A DNA stretch of 64,000 nucleotides from Forficula auricularia (taxonomy: Eukaryota > Arthropoda > Insecta > Dermaptera > Forficulidae), in the NCBI GenBank assembly GCA_024734495.1, contig JALMQS010000128.1, forward strand, positions 23,114,875 to 23,178,874. The letters are read 5' to 3'. The notes under the pieces are model-generated. The model ran no database searches. It saw nothing but the letters and a program-made list of their open reading frames with translations, and had not been told where the DNA came from. The stretch's first letter is position 1. Each line of letters opens with the position of its first letter. A program made the position numbers and the translations under genes. Shown in pieces: positions 10,985 to 21,430 of the stretch.

Positions 10985-12412
10985 TGGAGAGAAACCATGG
11001 CGTTACGCAGTCTATAAAAAAATCCTCGAAAATTATATTTTTCGAGATATTAACTGTTTTGTCAAAATGTCTCTTAGTACGTTAGTGCTTGCGTGCTATA
11101 CGAAATTGTTGTGACGCTCCAACTCAAAAACCAGTGTGAATACCAAAACAAAACTTCACATGTAGTTTTAGTGCATTGAGATTAAGAGCTAATTAGATTT
11201 TGGTGGAAATTGGATCAAAAATTAAGGAGGGTGGGTGGGGTTAAAAATTAAAACTAAAAGATTTTCAAACTAAAAAAAAACAAGAAAAAAGTAATATACC
11301 TACTATAAAATGAACTTTTAATAACGAAAAGATTAGTGCCATGGGCAGGGTTAGCAGTGCCCTCCCCCCACCCCCTAGAAGACGAAATAAAGTCTATTAT
11401 GTTGCCAACTAAAAAATAAACATGTAAAAATATATATAAAGTAAAGAAAATTTTAAAAAAATTTAATTTTTTTATGATTTTCTTTATTTACTTTATTTAA
11501 ATATGTTTCACCAAGAACCTACACCATTCTTTATTTTCGTCTTATTTTGACGAATTCCCTTGTCATTTTTTCTTTTTTTCGACACAATTTTTTTTAGATA
11601 TTTCAAATAAATATTTTTTTCAATTCTGTAGGGCCGGCTGATCCCAAATATAATAAAATTTCGATAATTTGGGTATTTCAAATCTTTTGTCAAAATCAGA
11701 AATTTCACAAGGCCTTGCCATTTTTTCGATTTTCGACAAGTAAATTTTTTCGAGATATTTCAAATAAATAAATTGACACGTTCTGATGTGGCCATCCACT
11801 TGACTTTACAATACAGTTCTGGTTGAGTTTGGTATAAGGGCCTAGATTTTCATTTTTCCCCTCCCTCCCATTTGGGGCGGTTAGTTTTTGGATTTTTAGT
11901 CTTCTGGTAGATCACTGATTATGTATACAAAATTTGGTTGATTTTGATCAAATGGCCTAGATTTTTATTTTTTGAACCGCTCCCCTCTAATTTTGTAGCA
12001 AGAAAATTATGTTTTTTCGTTATTATAAGTTCATTTTATAGTATATTTGAATTTTCTTGTTTTTTAGTTTGAAAATATTATAATTTTAAATTTAAACCCC
12101 CCGCCCACCTCAATTTAGGGTCGATATGCACCAAAATCTAATCAGCTCTTAATCTCAATGCTCCAAAACTACCTGTGAAATTTGGTTTTGATATTCACAC
12201 TAGTTTTTGAGCTAGGTCGCCCACAAAAATTTGGTAACGCAAAGACTTATTAGAGCTTTTTTGTAGACCGAAATGCCATGGTTTCGCCCAATTTTTTTAT
12301 TCAAAATAGTTTAAGCAGTTTTTGAGATATTTTGAAAAAAAGAAGCAAAAAGACTTTTTTCATGCACGATTACAATGCTTGACCATACCCTGTATGGTAA
12401 AGAAAAAAAATT
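10985..12412. repeat. Large inverted pair of family F elements
   Basis: The left arm (10985-11300) and the right arm (12000-12412, inverted) share AACCATGGCGTTACG/AACCATGGCATTTCGG, GCATTGAGATTAAGAGCT and GATTAGATTTTGGTG. The right end, read on the minus strand, begins TTTACCATACAGGGTATGGT, then CAAGCATTGTAATCGTGC. The middle (11826-11990) contains inverted minisatellite monomers with GTATACAAAATTTGGTTG. A related single element lies at 47721-48390. No protein is encoded; a minus-strand 66-codon frame at 11508-11708 has no recognisable domain. Confidence 0.75.
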
Positions 12413-12778
12413 AAATCCAACAAATAAAATAATAAGAACTCAAAAATAAAATAAAATGCACTAAAAGGTATAAAATAATTATCTAATTAAGTTACAACTA
12501 AACGATGAAATTGTTACATGAAATCACTTTTTGAAGTTGGTACCAAACATATACATTTTATGAATCGAACTCGGATCATACCTAATACGTTTGGCGAGTA
12601 ATGAAGACAACATCGCATGAGCTCGCTTATATAGTTTGTTTAGCACCGACTTCAAAAAGTGATATCATGTAACAATTTCATCGTTTAGTTGCAACTAAAT
12701 TAGATAATTATTTTATTTGAATTTTGAGTTCTTATTATTTTATTTGTTGAATTTAATTTTTTTGAAGTCGGTTTTATT
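12403..12778. repeat. Foldback element, family J, copy 1
   Basis: The left arm (ATTAAATCCAACAAATAAAA... to CATGAAATCACTTTTTGAAG) is inverted in the right arm (CTTCAAAAAGTGATATCATG... to TGTTGAATTTAATTTTTTTG). The loop (about 12540-12645) contains ACGTTTGGCGAGTAATGAAG. Copy 2 at 44998-45680 has the loop in the opposite orientation. Confidence 0.85.
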
Positions 12779-12816
12779 TTTATTTTTTTTCTAAACATTA
12801 TCAAGTATACAATTTA

Positions 12817-13245
12817 CTTGAAAAGTTTTTGTTTTGCCGAGAGTAGCAGAGTTGTTGATTCACAAAGAGAAACAAAGAGGTAGTCTTCCTGTGCTTGATG
12901 CAAATAAACATACACACACAAGGGCGGCTCCAGGAATTTTTTATGGGGGGGGGGAGGGGGAGGGGGGAATGTATATAAGGTAAGGTGGCCGATGTATATA
13001 AGATCTACTTTTTATCTCGAAAGTGTGTCGCGATCGAAGCGTCCAAGCGGGGGGGGGGGGGGGACGCCCCCTCCGCCCCCCCCCCTGGATCCGCACTCTG
13101 TACACACACATATATATAGAAATTATATATCTGTCGGTATATTATTTGTTTGTTTTGATGAAAATAAACATACACACGTATATAATTTCGATATATATGT
13201 GTGTATTTTTATTTGCATCAAGCAGAGGACAACCTCTTTGTTATA
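12817..13245. repeat. Family D foldback carrying a hAT MITE
   Basis: Left arm GAAAAGTTTTTGTTTTGCCG, GAGTAGCAGAGTTGTTGATT and AAATAAACATACACACAC; right arm ATATATGTGTGTATTTTTAT, then GCATCAAGCAGAGGACAACC. The G/C-rich element at 12919-13100 interrupts it. Confidence 0.8.
12919..13100. mobile_element. Short hAT MITE rich in G and C runs
   Basis: The left end CAAGGGCGGCTCCAGG and the right end CCTGGATCCGCACTCTG are imperfect inverted repeats. The 8-bp target duplication TACACACA is identical at 12911-12918 and 13101-13108. The interior holds G runs (about 12944-12966 and 13049-13063) and a C run (about 13074-13086). Overlapping plus-strand frames here are caused by the low-complexity sequence and are not genes. 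Confidence 0.85.
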
Positions 13246-13339
13246 CAATTTACGTAAAGTAATTAGAATCTATAAAAATAATAAAGTTCTTATTTCTACA
13301 TTTACTATCTTTTTTGAATAACAAATATCAATAGAATTA

Positions 13340-13417
13340 TAATATTTTATCAGTGGTCCTAGACAATTTTTTTCCTTTAAATGTGGTCCGTGTAAGGCAA
13401 AAGGTTGGACACCCCTG
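13340..13417. mobile_element. Right end of a hAT-like element
   Basis: The sequence AAAAGGTTGGACACCCCTG matches the common hAT-type terminal repeat (reverse complement CAGGGGTGTCCAACC). The left end is not visible, so this is a truncated copy. Only the terminal repeat supports the call. Confidence 0.5.
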
Positions 13418-13429
13418 CTCTAGATTATA

Positions 13430-14440
13430 TGACCAGGTGTATTAATTTTAGTTAAAAACTATTTTGATAGATTTTTTAATTAAATTCTAATTATTAACCA
13501 GTGGTTGAGTCTCAATGAATCATATGGTTAAATCAAAACAAGCAAAGCTCGCTCTTCCAGGTACTTAATAAAATGTGTTGAATCTCCTCACAAGTCACGA
13601 CAATTTTTTTTTTAATCCTCGACTCTGATAAAAGTGTTTAATAGATGGTGAAATAATTACCTTTGTGAATACACACCTGTTCCCCGTCTTAAGTTCAAGA
13701 AAAATTCGAAGAATTTCACAACTCGAAACCTCGAACTTGTTAAGTTTAAAATAATGCTTTAATTAATATAAATGTGTTTGAAATTTAATTTTGTATACTA
13801 TATAACTTTTTAATCCCTTGTATTTTCAGCTAAAATAACAAACAATAGAGAATTTAAAAAAAAATACAATAATAATAGGATTAAAAAGCAGCCAGGGAAA
13901 ATGTGCAGGCAGCTTCTGTAGCTGTTGCTGCTGCTATTGTGGGTTTATTTGATGATAATTTTTCTGTCTGAGGTTCATAATTAGGGCCACTTTAAGCTGA
14001 CATATGCAGCACACAACACTTGCTCCCTTTCTTTCTTTCTTTGTGAAAATGTAATAAAATTAATTACCATAAATAGAACACCTATACTCTCTAGCTAACT
14101 GGAGGTTCATTCAAACAACGTTAATAATGCATTCGCTAAGACTTTTCAATTGAATTCATTCACCCTGCCATTGGGGTTCATTCTTCTTTTATGTGGTTTT
14201 TAATTTTTCTCTTTAATGATAGATAAAATATAATATATATAACAAAAAGTATTAAAGCTCAGAAGCAGTTCGCTCTTTCCCCTACTCTCACATGCGCAGA
14301 AAGGCAATAATATTTTCGCTGCGTCGTTTCTCGGATCTGGCAACATTGAATTCTTACGAACATTAAAAGACAAAGAATAAAAAACACTTCATGAAACAGC
14401 TCAATGCGAAATTCCAGATGAGAATAGTATAGTTAGCTTA
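13430..14440. other. Region without gene; part may be regulatory
   Basis: No coding frame. The stretch 13890-14190 is less A+T-biased, contains a GCTGTTGCTGCTGC run and a CTTTCTTTCTTT microsatellite, and shows no match to the repeats catalogued here. Function unknown. Confidence 0.35.
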
Positions 14441-14449
14441 AGATAATTT

Positions 14450-15660
14450 TTTTTAATGAAAATGAGAGAAGGAGTTACACCAAAAAGGTGCAACCCCTAA
14501 AGGCCTGGGTTGGCCCCTCCACCGTGAAAATAAGAAGAAAGAATTTTATGGGCTGGGCGGGGGTTGAAGGTATCTCTGGATACGGGTCTTAAATAGCTTA
14601 ATGTTATAAGTCGCGGGAAAGATGGTGGCAGGGAGCGAGTTCCAGTCTCTGGAGGTCATAGGGATAAAAGAGTTGGCGAAAGCGCTTGTTCGACTTTTAT
14701 CCAATTTGACAGCGAAGGGTTGCTGAGCGTTCGAAAACCGCGTGTTTTTCGTTAAGAGAGCTTTAGGGGGATAATTGATTTCAGCTCGACTGAACAGACA
14801 CCATGATAGTATATGTAGTACAGGGAAAGTGCAGAAACGAAACTTCGATGAGCCAGGGAGTCGAGTGAGTTGGTTAGAGCCGGGTCTCCTATTAGTTTAA
14901 TTGCTCGCTTCTGAATCGCATCCAGTGTAGCAAGAGAATGCTTGGAGGCACCCCTCCACAAATGAGAGCCATATTCTTAGTATAACAGCGTCTAGACCTA
15001 AATAGGAGACCAAGCTTGCGCGCTGCAGCTTTAGCAGTGGTTGAGATATGGTCATTCCATGAAAGGTCAGACCCTAGAGTTACGCCTAGCATTGAAATTT
15101 TATCCTTGAATTCTAGTGAGTTTGAGTCGAATGATATGTTTGGGAGGTTTCTGTCGACGCGTCTAGAAATAAGGCAACACTGAGTTTTCACTGCATTGAA
15201 GTTAACTAAGTTTTGGGATCCCCAGTTTTTAAGTTTGCATAAGTCTAAATTAATTGAGGAGGCAATGTCTGCACGGTTTTTATGCAATGCAGGGGCGTTA
15301 TGTAGGGTGCTGTCATCTGCGTAACAATGTACCGGATTGAAGGGCAAGTTTAGAAGGTCGTTGATATAGATAAGAAAAAGCGTAGGGGAGATAACCGATC
15401 CCTGAGGAGCTCCAGCGTTGGAGTGGAAGGGGGAAGATGATATTCCATCGATGACAACCTTAATACTACGGTCTGAAAGAAAACTTTCGAACAACTTACA
15501 GAGTTTCGGTGCAAGGCCGACGGAGGTCAATTTGGCAAGAAGATTTTTGTGCCAGACCATATCGAAGGCTTTTGAAATGTCCAAAGCTACCACGAGGGCC
15601 TCATTAGCTAAAAATCTCAAATGCACCAGCTGCTGAAGTTTTTTAGGTGTGGAAAAATTG
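14450..15660 (-). mobile_element. 5'-truncated non-LTR retrotransposon, LINE family A
   Basis: A jockey/CR1-like LINE lies in minus orientation with its 3' end near 14450. It contains a reverse-transcriptase coding segment (14546-15655) and a short 3' UTR ending at GGTGTAACTCCTTCTCTC. The upstream limit near 15660 is a short inverted repeat (GAGTGATTTTAGT against ACTAAAATCGCTCAATCACTC). No endonuclease or ORF1 region remains. A 279-bp piece of the same LINE is repeated at 56571-56849 and a diverged 3' end lies at 36055-36235. Confidence 0.9.
14546..15655 (-). pseudogene. Reverse transcriptase fragment of LINE family A
   Basis: This is the C-terminal half of a LINE ORF2 polymerase, which copies element RNA into DNA at a nicked target. 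Reading down the minus strand, motif A is ALDISKAFDMVWH, motif B is GAPQGSVISPTLFLIYIND and the active site is CYADDSTLHN (YADD). The thumb-like part KLKNWGSQNLVNFNAVKTQ follows, then FDSNSLEFKDKISMLGVTLG. Near 14960 the frame breaks at a small deletion and continues in another frame as LWRGASKHSLATLDAIQKRA. Another shift precedes the C-terminal LFKTRIQRYLQPPPSP and stop at 14546. With a missing N-terminal half, a deletion and frameshifts it cannot be active. The plus-strand frames over the same region are shadows. Confidence 0.9.
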
Positions 15661-15661
15661 A

Positions 15662-16235
15662 GTGATTTTAGTCCGACATTGTCAAGTCGCACTAAAATCG
15701 CTCAATCACTCAATCTTTCACTTTCCATGGCATGAGAGAAAAAATGAAAACCATCAAAATTACCTAACTTTTAACATTTTTCAGACAAAACGAATATTGC
15801 TTGATAAAATTATTTTAACAGAAAAATATTTGTTATATCTCTAGTTAATTATTCTCAGTTTTCCAAAATAATTTCAAGAAAATTACAATTGTTATTTAAT
15901 GAAACAGTCGCTTTAACATCAATCGGGATAGGGTTCGAGTGTTAAATATGAAAATTTCAATGGTCAATATTTACAAATTTAGTTCCGCAAGGACTATTGA
16001 AAAAATTTTCTACCAATAAAAGACACTTGTAAATATGTGTATTCAAAGTTTTAAAAGGATTGCAAGAAAATCGATTTATTAGCGAACGTCCTTAAGGAGA
16101 AATTGATGAGTTTGTCTTCTGCTTAATGCAAATAAACATATACCTACAGATATACATAATATAATGAATATAATTGGAAAAAAAACTTCTGATTATCTTA
16201 TTAATATAAATAAATACAAATCATTTAGAGAAAAT
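15662..16235. other. No gene recognised; short family D piece
   Basis: A+T-rich. The only repeat piece I see is at 16100-16150 (GTCTTCTGCTTAATGCAAAT), a family D module. Confidence 0.4.
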
Positions 16236-16239
16236 AATC

Positions 16240-16455
16240 TTAAATCGTTTATTTAAATCCAAACGTTTCGAGAGAATTTCTCCCTTCGTGAATGGAATTT
16301 TAAGAAATTTGATAAAATAGTTTTTTTTAATTTATATACTTACTTATCTATATAATATTTCTTGATATTCATTTTATAAAGCAACTATTTTTTCAAAAAT
16401 TTTTAAACTATAATTGATAAATGGAGAAATTCTCTCGAAATTTTTAAATTTTATA
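16240..16455. repeat. Foldback element, family E
   Basis: The arms carry AAACGTTTCGAGAGAATTTC, then TCCCTTCGTGAATGG, and inverted at the right TTGATAAATGGAGAAATTCT, then CTCGAAATTTTTAAAT. Pieces of the same family lie near 6362, 43940, 53760, 55840, 61000 and 63380. No ORF. Confidence 0.7.
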
Positions 16456-16463
16456 TAATCGTT

Positions 16464-16620
16464 TTAATTGAAAAGATCTCGTTTTGCCGAGAGTAGCAGA
16501 GTTGTTGAATCATAAAGATAATTATTTGTATAACATTTACAACCTCTTTGATTCTTTTTATAATTATATAATTATATTTGCATTAAGGAGAAGACAACCT
16601 CATTGATTTTCTCTTGAGGG
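16464..16620. repeat. Family D remnant
   Basis: It contains AATTGAAAAGATCTCGTTTT, GCCGAGAGTAGCAGAGTTG and, farther on, TTTGCATTAAGGAGAAGACA with TTGATTTTCTCTTGAGG. Internally deleted relative to the 29.2-kb copy. Confidence 0.65.
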
Positions 16621-16621
16621 T

Positions 16622-16715
16622 CGAACTAACAAGCCCGGCAAGCGTGTTAGTACTCGGGTTCAACTTCTGAGGGGATGGAGCACTCTGATAAGCAATGTAA
16701 AAATATTTTCTACTT
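16622..16715 (+). mobile_element. Diverged SINE fragment related to 1468-1600
   Basis: It shows AAGCCCGGCAAGCGTGTTAG, CTCGGGTTCAACTTCTGAGG and AGCAATGTAAAAATATTTTC, matching the SINE at 1468-1600 segment by segment. The B box is mutated (GGTTCAACTTC). Confidence 0.55.
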
Positions 16716-16746
16716 AAATGTGGATTTTGACCTTAAAATTTAAATT

Positions 16747-16853
16747 CCCCTAGTAGCACAATGTTTCAAACTATATAGTTACTATATAGTTTGAAACATT
16801 GTGCTACTAGATTTTGAGAATCTATATAGGCACTATATAGTTACTATATAAGG
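16747..16853. mobile_element. Palindromic MITE with CCCTAGTAGCACAATG termini, copy 1
   Basis: The segment 16747-16810 is an essentially perfect palindrome (CCCTAGTAGCACAATGTTTC... against ...GAAACATTGTGCTACTAG). It is followed by ATTTTGAGAATCTATATAGG, which is internal in the other copies, so this copy is rearranged. Copies 2 and 3 lie at 47008-47120 and 59257-59374. Confidence 0.85.
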
Positions 16854-16859
16854 GTCTCT

Positions 16860-17725
16860 TGATACATTCGGTTTGTACCGTGAGTTGTAGGTATTTTTGA
16901 AATTAATCCATATATTTTTCAAAAAGAGATACTCAAATCTTCAGGTTAATTATTTTAATAAATATTTTTAATTAAAATTTACAATTTGTATATATTTTTT
17001 CCATGAAATCAAAATTCGAATTAAAATTTTAAATGAATACTTTTTTTTTGGCCTTTTGAGTCAGAAATAAAAACAAATTTCAAGTCTACCCATTTCCAAA
17101 GACCAATATCATCAAAAAATGGCCAATTTCACCCCCTCATGCAACGTTATTTTAATGAGAATTAAAAAATTTATTTTAATTGTACTTAATGAGATTTTTT
17201 AAAGGGATGCCTTACACTTTTAAAAAGTAATTTTTTGTAACATTATGAGTGATTAACCGTCTCCTCTGTAAAAATCCACAAAACATACCAAATGACCAAG
17301 AAAGCTTAGCAGAGAAAAAAATTTAAGAACCACTGCAGTAGTTTAATTCAAATCGATTTCGATCTAAAAAAAAACTCTTGGCAGATTGAGATTTAATCAT
17401 GACGATGCGGAGACAGTTTGGGATAAAAAAAAATATGACAGAGACATGTAGAGTTGCCAATGATAAAAAATTACAAACGAGATGTCTGATAGAAGGCCCG
17501 GAAATGGTCAAATCGGAGGCAAAAAAAACGCACGTCCAATATAATCCGACATAGAAAGTCAAATGAGAAAAAAGTTAAAAATTCTGGCTTGTTTAATACA
17601 AATCATTTGACTTTCACTTACTTGGCATTAATAACAAACATTAAAATAAAATAATTAAAACAATGGATAGATCAATGAGCATGTCCTCTGCTTGATACAA
17701 ATAAATATATAGGTACTATTAAAAC
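16860..17725. other. No gene recognised
   Basis: A+T-rich. A 79-codon minus-strand frame at 17323-17562 has no recognisable motif or splice context. A short family D piece (GTCCTCTGCTTGATACAAAT) lies at 17682-17703. Confidence 0.4.
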
Positions 17726-17729
17726 AAAA

Positions 17730-17746
17730 TATTTATATTCGTATAT

Positions 17747-17781
<35 letters not shown>

Positions 17782-18740
17782 TTTCAACGGCTAAAAAGCC
17801 TCAATTTACAAAATTATAAGAAATAACAATACTCATTACATACATCAATAATATTAATTACATACATCAATACATTACATAATTATATATTAACATTTCA
17901 TTCATTATTCATAAACAAGCGTGAGCTTCTTGAACAAAGCCGCTACCTTATTGATTTCCAAGGAAAATTCCTGAGGGTTAACCAATTTTGGTGCCAGCTC
18001 ATTGTAACAATGACAGAGTCTGAAGACTGGATTTCTTTCAGGATGTCTACCAGTAGGCATCTCTGGATAGAATGGCATTGTTCTTCTTAATGCATAATTG
18101 GGGCTATGTAGGGGAAATAGAGCAGAGAGCTCTGTACATTTTACCTGACCTGACATAATTTTATATATAAATATGCAATCAGAGGCTATCATACAGGAAT
18201 TTACAGAAGCTAGGCAGAAGGACTCAGCAGCAAGAGTGTAGTTATGATTAAATCTTGACATTGGATTATCAGTAAGTGATGCTAATTTTCTTAGAACTTT
18301 ATGCTGAACTCTCTCAATCCTATCAATGTCACCCCTCAAATTCGGTCTCCAAATAGCAGATGCATACATAAGTATGGATTTAGTTAGAGTTGAATATAAA
18401 TATTTAATCACATCAGGACTTTTGAATGACTTAGTGCTACGAGAAATAAAACCCCAACTCTGATTAGCTTTACCCACCACATACGTGATGTGTTCTTTAA
18501 AGGTGAGTTTGGAGTCGAAAATAACTCCAAGATCTTTAATAGAGTTAACTCTAGTACAGGTAGTGCCATTTTCGAGTATATAATGAACTTAAAGTGGTTT
18601 GGTTCTTTAGAAAAACTAATAGTAAAACATTTATCAAAGTTTAGGAAAAGCAGGTTCTGCATCACACCAATTTATTATTTTATTCAAGTCAGATTGCATT
18701 CTTAGGCAATCTTGTTCAGTATATCTGTATTAAAGAACGG
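17730..18740 (-). mobile_element. 5'-truncated non-LTR retrotransposon, LINE family B, copy 1
   Basis: The minus-strand coding part (17905-18735) is followed by a 3' UTR and a tail of AAAT repeats (17745-17783 on the plus strand as TTTA repeats). A second fragment of the same family is at 36236-37095. Truncation near 18740 removes the RT active site. Confidence 0.85.
17905..18735 (-). pseudogene. C-terminal reverse-transcriptase/thumb region of LINE family B
   Basis: The main frame contains GKANQSWGFISRSTKSF, then TLTKSILMYASAIWRPNLRG and DIDRIERVQHKVLRKLA, a pattern typical of the region after the RT palm in jockey-like elements, where an array of related residues (YASAIW, RVQ.K.LR) is conserved. 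It ends ALFKKLTLVYE with stop at 17905. The upstream portion (FLNFDKCFTISFSKEPN, and in another frame DLGVIFDSKLTFKEHI) is split by at least two frameshifts at roughly 18480-18600. The catalytic YADD box is absent. It is a dead remnant. An independent diverged copy of the KIMSGQVKCTELSALFPLHS part is found at 36907-37095. Confidence 0.88.
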
Positions 18741-18879
18741 TTCTAAACTATAATTTGAAAAAGACACCTAGGTATATCCCAAATATGAGCTCTATAACTT
18801 GAAAAACATACAGATATGAAGTCTTTTGTGTTTAAGACCCCAGAATCAAAAATCGCCTATTTTTCGGTTGAGAGGTCAA

Positions 18880-19270
18880 ATTTTAAAATCAACTGGTGTC
18901 TTCACCACACGACTTTTTCATTTTCATTTATTTGAAGTCATCGCGACACTAGTAATTTACAACCCCTTCCTTTATTTAGTTTTTTTCTCAAAAACGGCTG
19001 TAACGTTTTTTTTATTAATTAGTGTATTTATCAAGTGTCAAGAGTTAATAGTTGTGTCAAATTTTTAATCTGATTGAAATAAAGGAAGGGGTGTAAAGTT
19101 GGAGTCGCACCGCGTTACCCCAAAATTACTATATCTCACTTTTAGGGTCAAATAGAACAAAATACTCAAATATGTTTTTTGTTTTTTAATGTTTCACCTT
19201 TCTAAACTAAAACTATATCAATATCTTTTCTGGTTTAAGAGATCTTGAAAAGCTCTAAAAACAAATTTTG
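18880..19270. repeat. Dispersed repeat, family H
   Basis: Words such as CTTCCTTTATTTAG, AAATTTTTAATCTGATTGAA and GTGTATTTATCAAGTGTCA recur, partly inverted, at 39040-39260 and 57650-57850. The 80-codon frame at 18826-19068 lies in this repeat and I do not count it as a gene. Confidence 0.55.
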
Positions 19271-19480
19271 AGACTCTTTCTCCCCTTTAGGTTCGAATTT
19301 CAAAAAATCCCTTCTTAGTACACCCATAAATCATAGAAATAATATACACTCCAAATTTCACTGGTTTGGGCTGTGCATTAATAAATGAATGAATGAAACG
19401 GCACCATCTCCTTAAATATGTATAATATATGTATATATAACTTTTTTTGTTAGAGACTAAAGTTTTCAATAGATGTTGTC

Positions 19481-19640
19481 GAGGGGTGAACCGCGACCTA
19501 ATATCGTGTACACCTACTTCCACTTCCACTTTTATTTCCAAGTAGAAGACAATAGATGAAGGGGCATTATCTAATGAATTCCAAAATAATTCCACATAAT
19601 TCCAAAGAAGTGTACACCTAATTTATCTGATGAAACTCGA
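19481..19640. mobile_element. MITE family I, copy 1 (uninterrupted)
   Basis: It starts GAGGGGTGAACCGCGACCTA, then ATATCGTGTACACCTACTTC, and ends with CCAAAGAAGTGTACACCTAA; the last bases of the right terminal repeat are eroded. The middle, AGAAGACAATAGATGAAGG, is the uninterrupted version of the site that holds a mariner in copy 2. Confidence 0.8.
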
Positions 19641-19650
19641 TTCGAATCTA

Positions 19651-19870
19651 TGTATTTTTTTTTTTTCTAATGATATTGATGTGAGAAGGAGATACACCAG
19701 AAGGTGCATCCCCTAAATGCCTGTATGGGATGGCCCCTCCATCGTGAAAAGAACAGAGTAGAAGGAAAGAAGCCGGTATCACGAGCCAAATCTCAGAAAA
19801 TTAGATACAATCCAATATCCAATTTACTAAGTTTTTAGGGGCTTCGAGCAGTGGTAAATTCTCCCATCAA
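19651..19870 (-). mobile_element. SINE family S fragment lacking its tRNA head
   Basis: On the minus strand this copy carries the SINE body (TTACCACTGCTCGAAGCCCC, CTAAGTTTTTAGGGG in inverted form, GGTATCACGAGCC inverted) and the tail GGAGGGGCCATCCCATACAG to GTGTATCTCCTTCTCACATC, ending in a poly-A/T tract at 19651-19668. It matches the fuller copy at 36302-36708. The head is absent (5' truncation). Confidence 0.75.
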
Positions 19871-20084
19871 TAAATTAGGTTTTTAAATTTATTTTCCACT
19901 TTTCACATTATACTGTATTAAATTTTAGCTTTATACCTGAAAACATTTCCCGAAAATATATACATTTTTTTGAATGACTAATATTTTTCTTAGTTATTTT
20001 TAATATTTTTTTATATTTGATTGAACAGTAAAAAAAATATGATTATAAAATGGACGGATGAAATAAGTTCATTTGATAAACACA

Positions 20085-20200
20085 AATTTATTCATAAAGA
20101 GAAACAGAGAGATTGTCCGTCTGCTTGATCAATCAGAGGAGAGCCTTTTTGTTTCTCTTTCCGATTCAACAACTCTGCTACTCTCGCTAAAATAAAAACT
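20085..20200. repeat. Short palindromic family D derivative
   Basis: TTCATAAAGAGAAACAGAGA at the left faces TTTTTGTTTCTCTTTCCGAT at the right, with CTCTGCTACTCTCGC beyond; the inner modules of family D are missing. Confidence 0.7.
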
Positions 20201-20204
20201 CTTC

Positions 20205-21430
20205 AACAAATTTATTAGATGGTCTATTTGGAAATAAAATTGAAAAATTATTAATATATTATGTTTAGAAAAAAATGGTTATTTCAAAAAGTTCGAATTT
20301 AAATGAATTTATTAAGAAACCAATCTCCATTGATTTTCTATTAATTATTATTAGAGTAAATTAATAAAAGAGTATCTCTGGCACTTTATGATTTTGTGCA
20401 ACGGCTGCATATCGAACTGGATTCTAATGGTAACATCATTCTGTATAAAGTTAATCAAAATCGGTGTTTTTTAATTGGGTAATTTTCGTAGACCGCGCTG
20501 AAATTCCTTGCGCCGGCCCTGTGAAAGAGTATTTTTTTCTTTATAAGCTAATAAATATAAATCGTAACTTCTTCAGAATGGAGCTACCTCCTTTTTGCAG
20601 AAAAGCCTTAAATTGTTGATTCGTCAATTAATGCGAATTAAGTGGCGAACTCTTGTGGATTTTCCAAATAATAAAATTGTCATTAGCTAGTATATAACTT
20701 AGTTATATGGATGAAGATTATAAATTCTAAAATTATTATACCAAATTGATTGTTCAATTAAAAATCAAAAAAACAATTCCGCCGATTTGTGTTTTCCATT
20801 GGATTTTATGGATTTAATTATTCCCTATTCAGTTTCAACTTGGCAATATTAGACCATCAAATATTTACTTTTCTATTTCAATTTCGGAAAAAGCAACTTG
20901 CCACGCAAATAAAAAGTCTATTACTATACATATATAATACTAAAATGAACCTATAGTAGGAAATGAAGTTGGCGATTGAATTTTTTTATTTATTTTATTT
21001 TTGCCTTTCATTTTTTACTTTATTTATTTATTTCAACTCATTTTCTTTTAGGATTTAGAAATTACAAATTAATTTTAAAAAGAATTGGTTTTTATATTCC
21101 TTTTCTCAATCGACTGTATTTTCGATTAAATGAAAAGTTTCATTTTTATTTTAAATCGCTTAGAATAATTGAAGTATTTAGGATGGAAATGCACTTTTTT
21201 AATGTATTCTTATTTCAATAATTTCAAAGTTCAAATTACCTTCCAAGAGCACTTAAGATTCACGAGAGATTGTCAATTATTGATATTTTATATAAATATA
21301 TTCAACCCCACCTCGGGAATTGAATCCGATTGCAAGAAAGCAATTTGTCCTTCGAGGCAAAACTAGTCGAATATATGAGTTAAAATTGCCAATAGAAATA
21401 AACATTTAATATCTAAGAAAATCCACAAAA
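20205..21430. other. No gene; possible hAT end at 20505-20521
   Basis: The sequence CTTGCGCCGGCCCTG at 20507-20521 resembles a hAT right terminal repeat, but I find no partner. The frames at 20976-21221 and 21169-21366 are low complexity and lack motifs. Confidence 0.35.

Noticed and set aside
12992..13321. 109-codon plus-strand frame with a glycine/proline run
   Set aside because: The run is the translation of the G and C homopolymers of the hAT MITE at 12919-13100; the rest is family D and A+T-rich DNA.
15418..15636. Plus-strand frame inside the LINE
   Set aside because: Shadow of the reverse-transcriptase gene, whose motifs are on the minus strand.
19287..19595. 102-codon minus-strand frame
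   Set aside because: It runs across the terminal repeat and interior of MITE family I.
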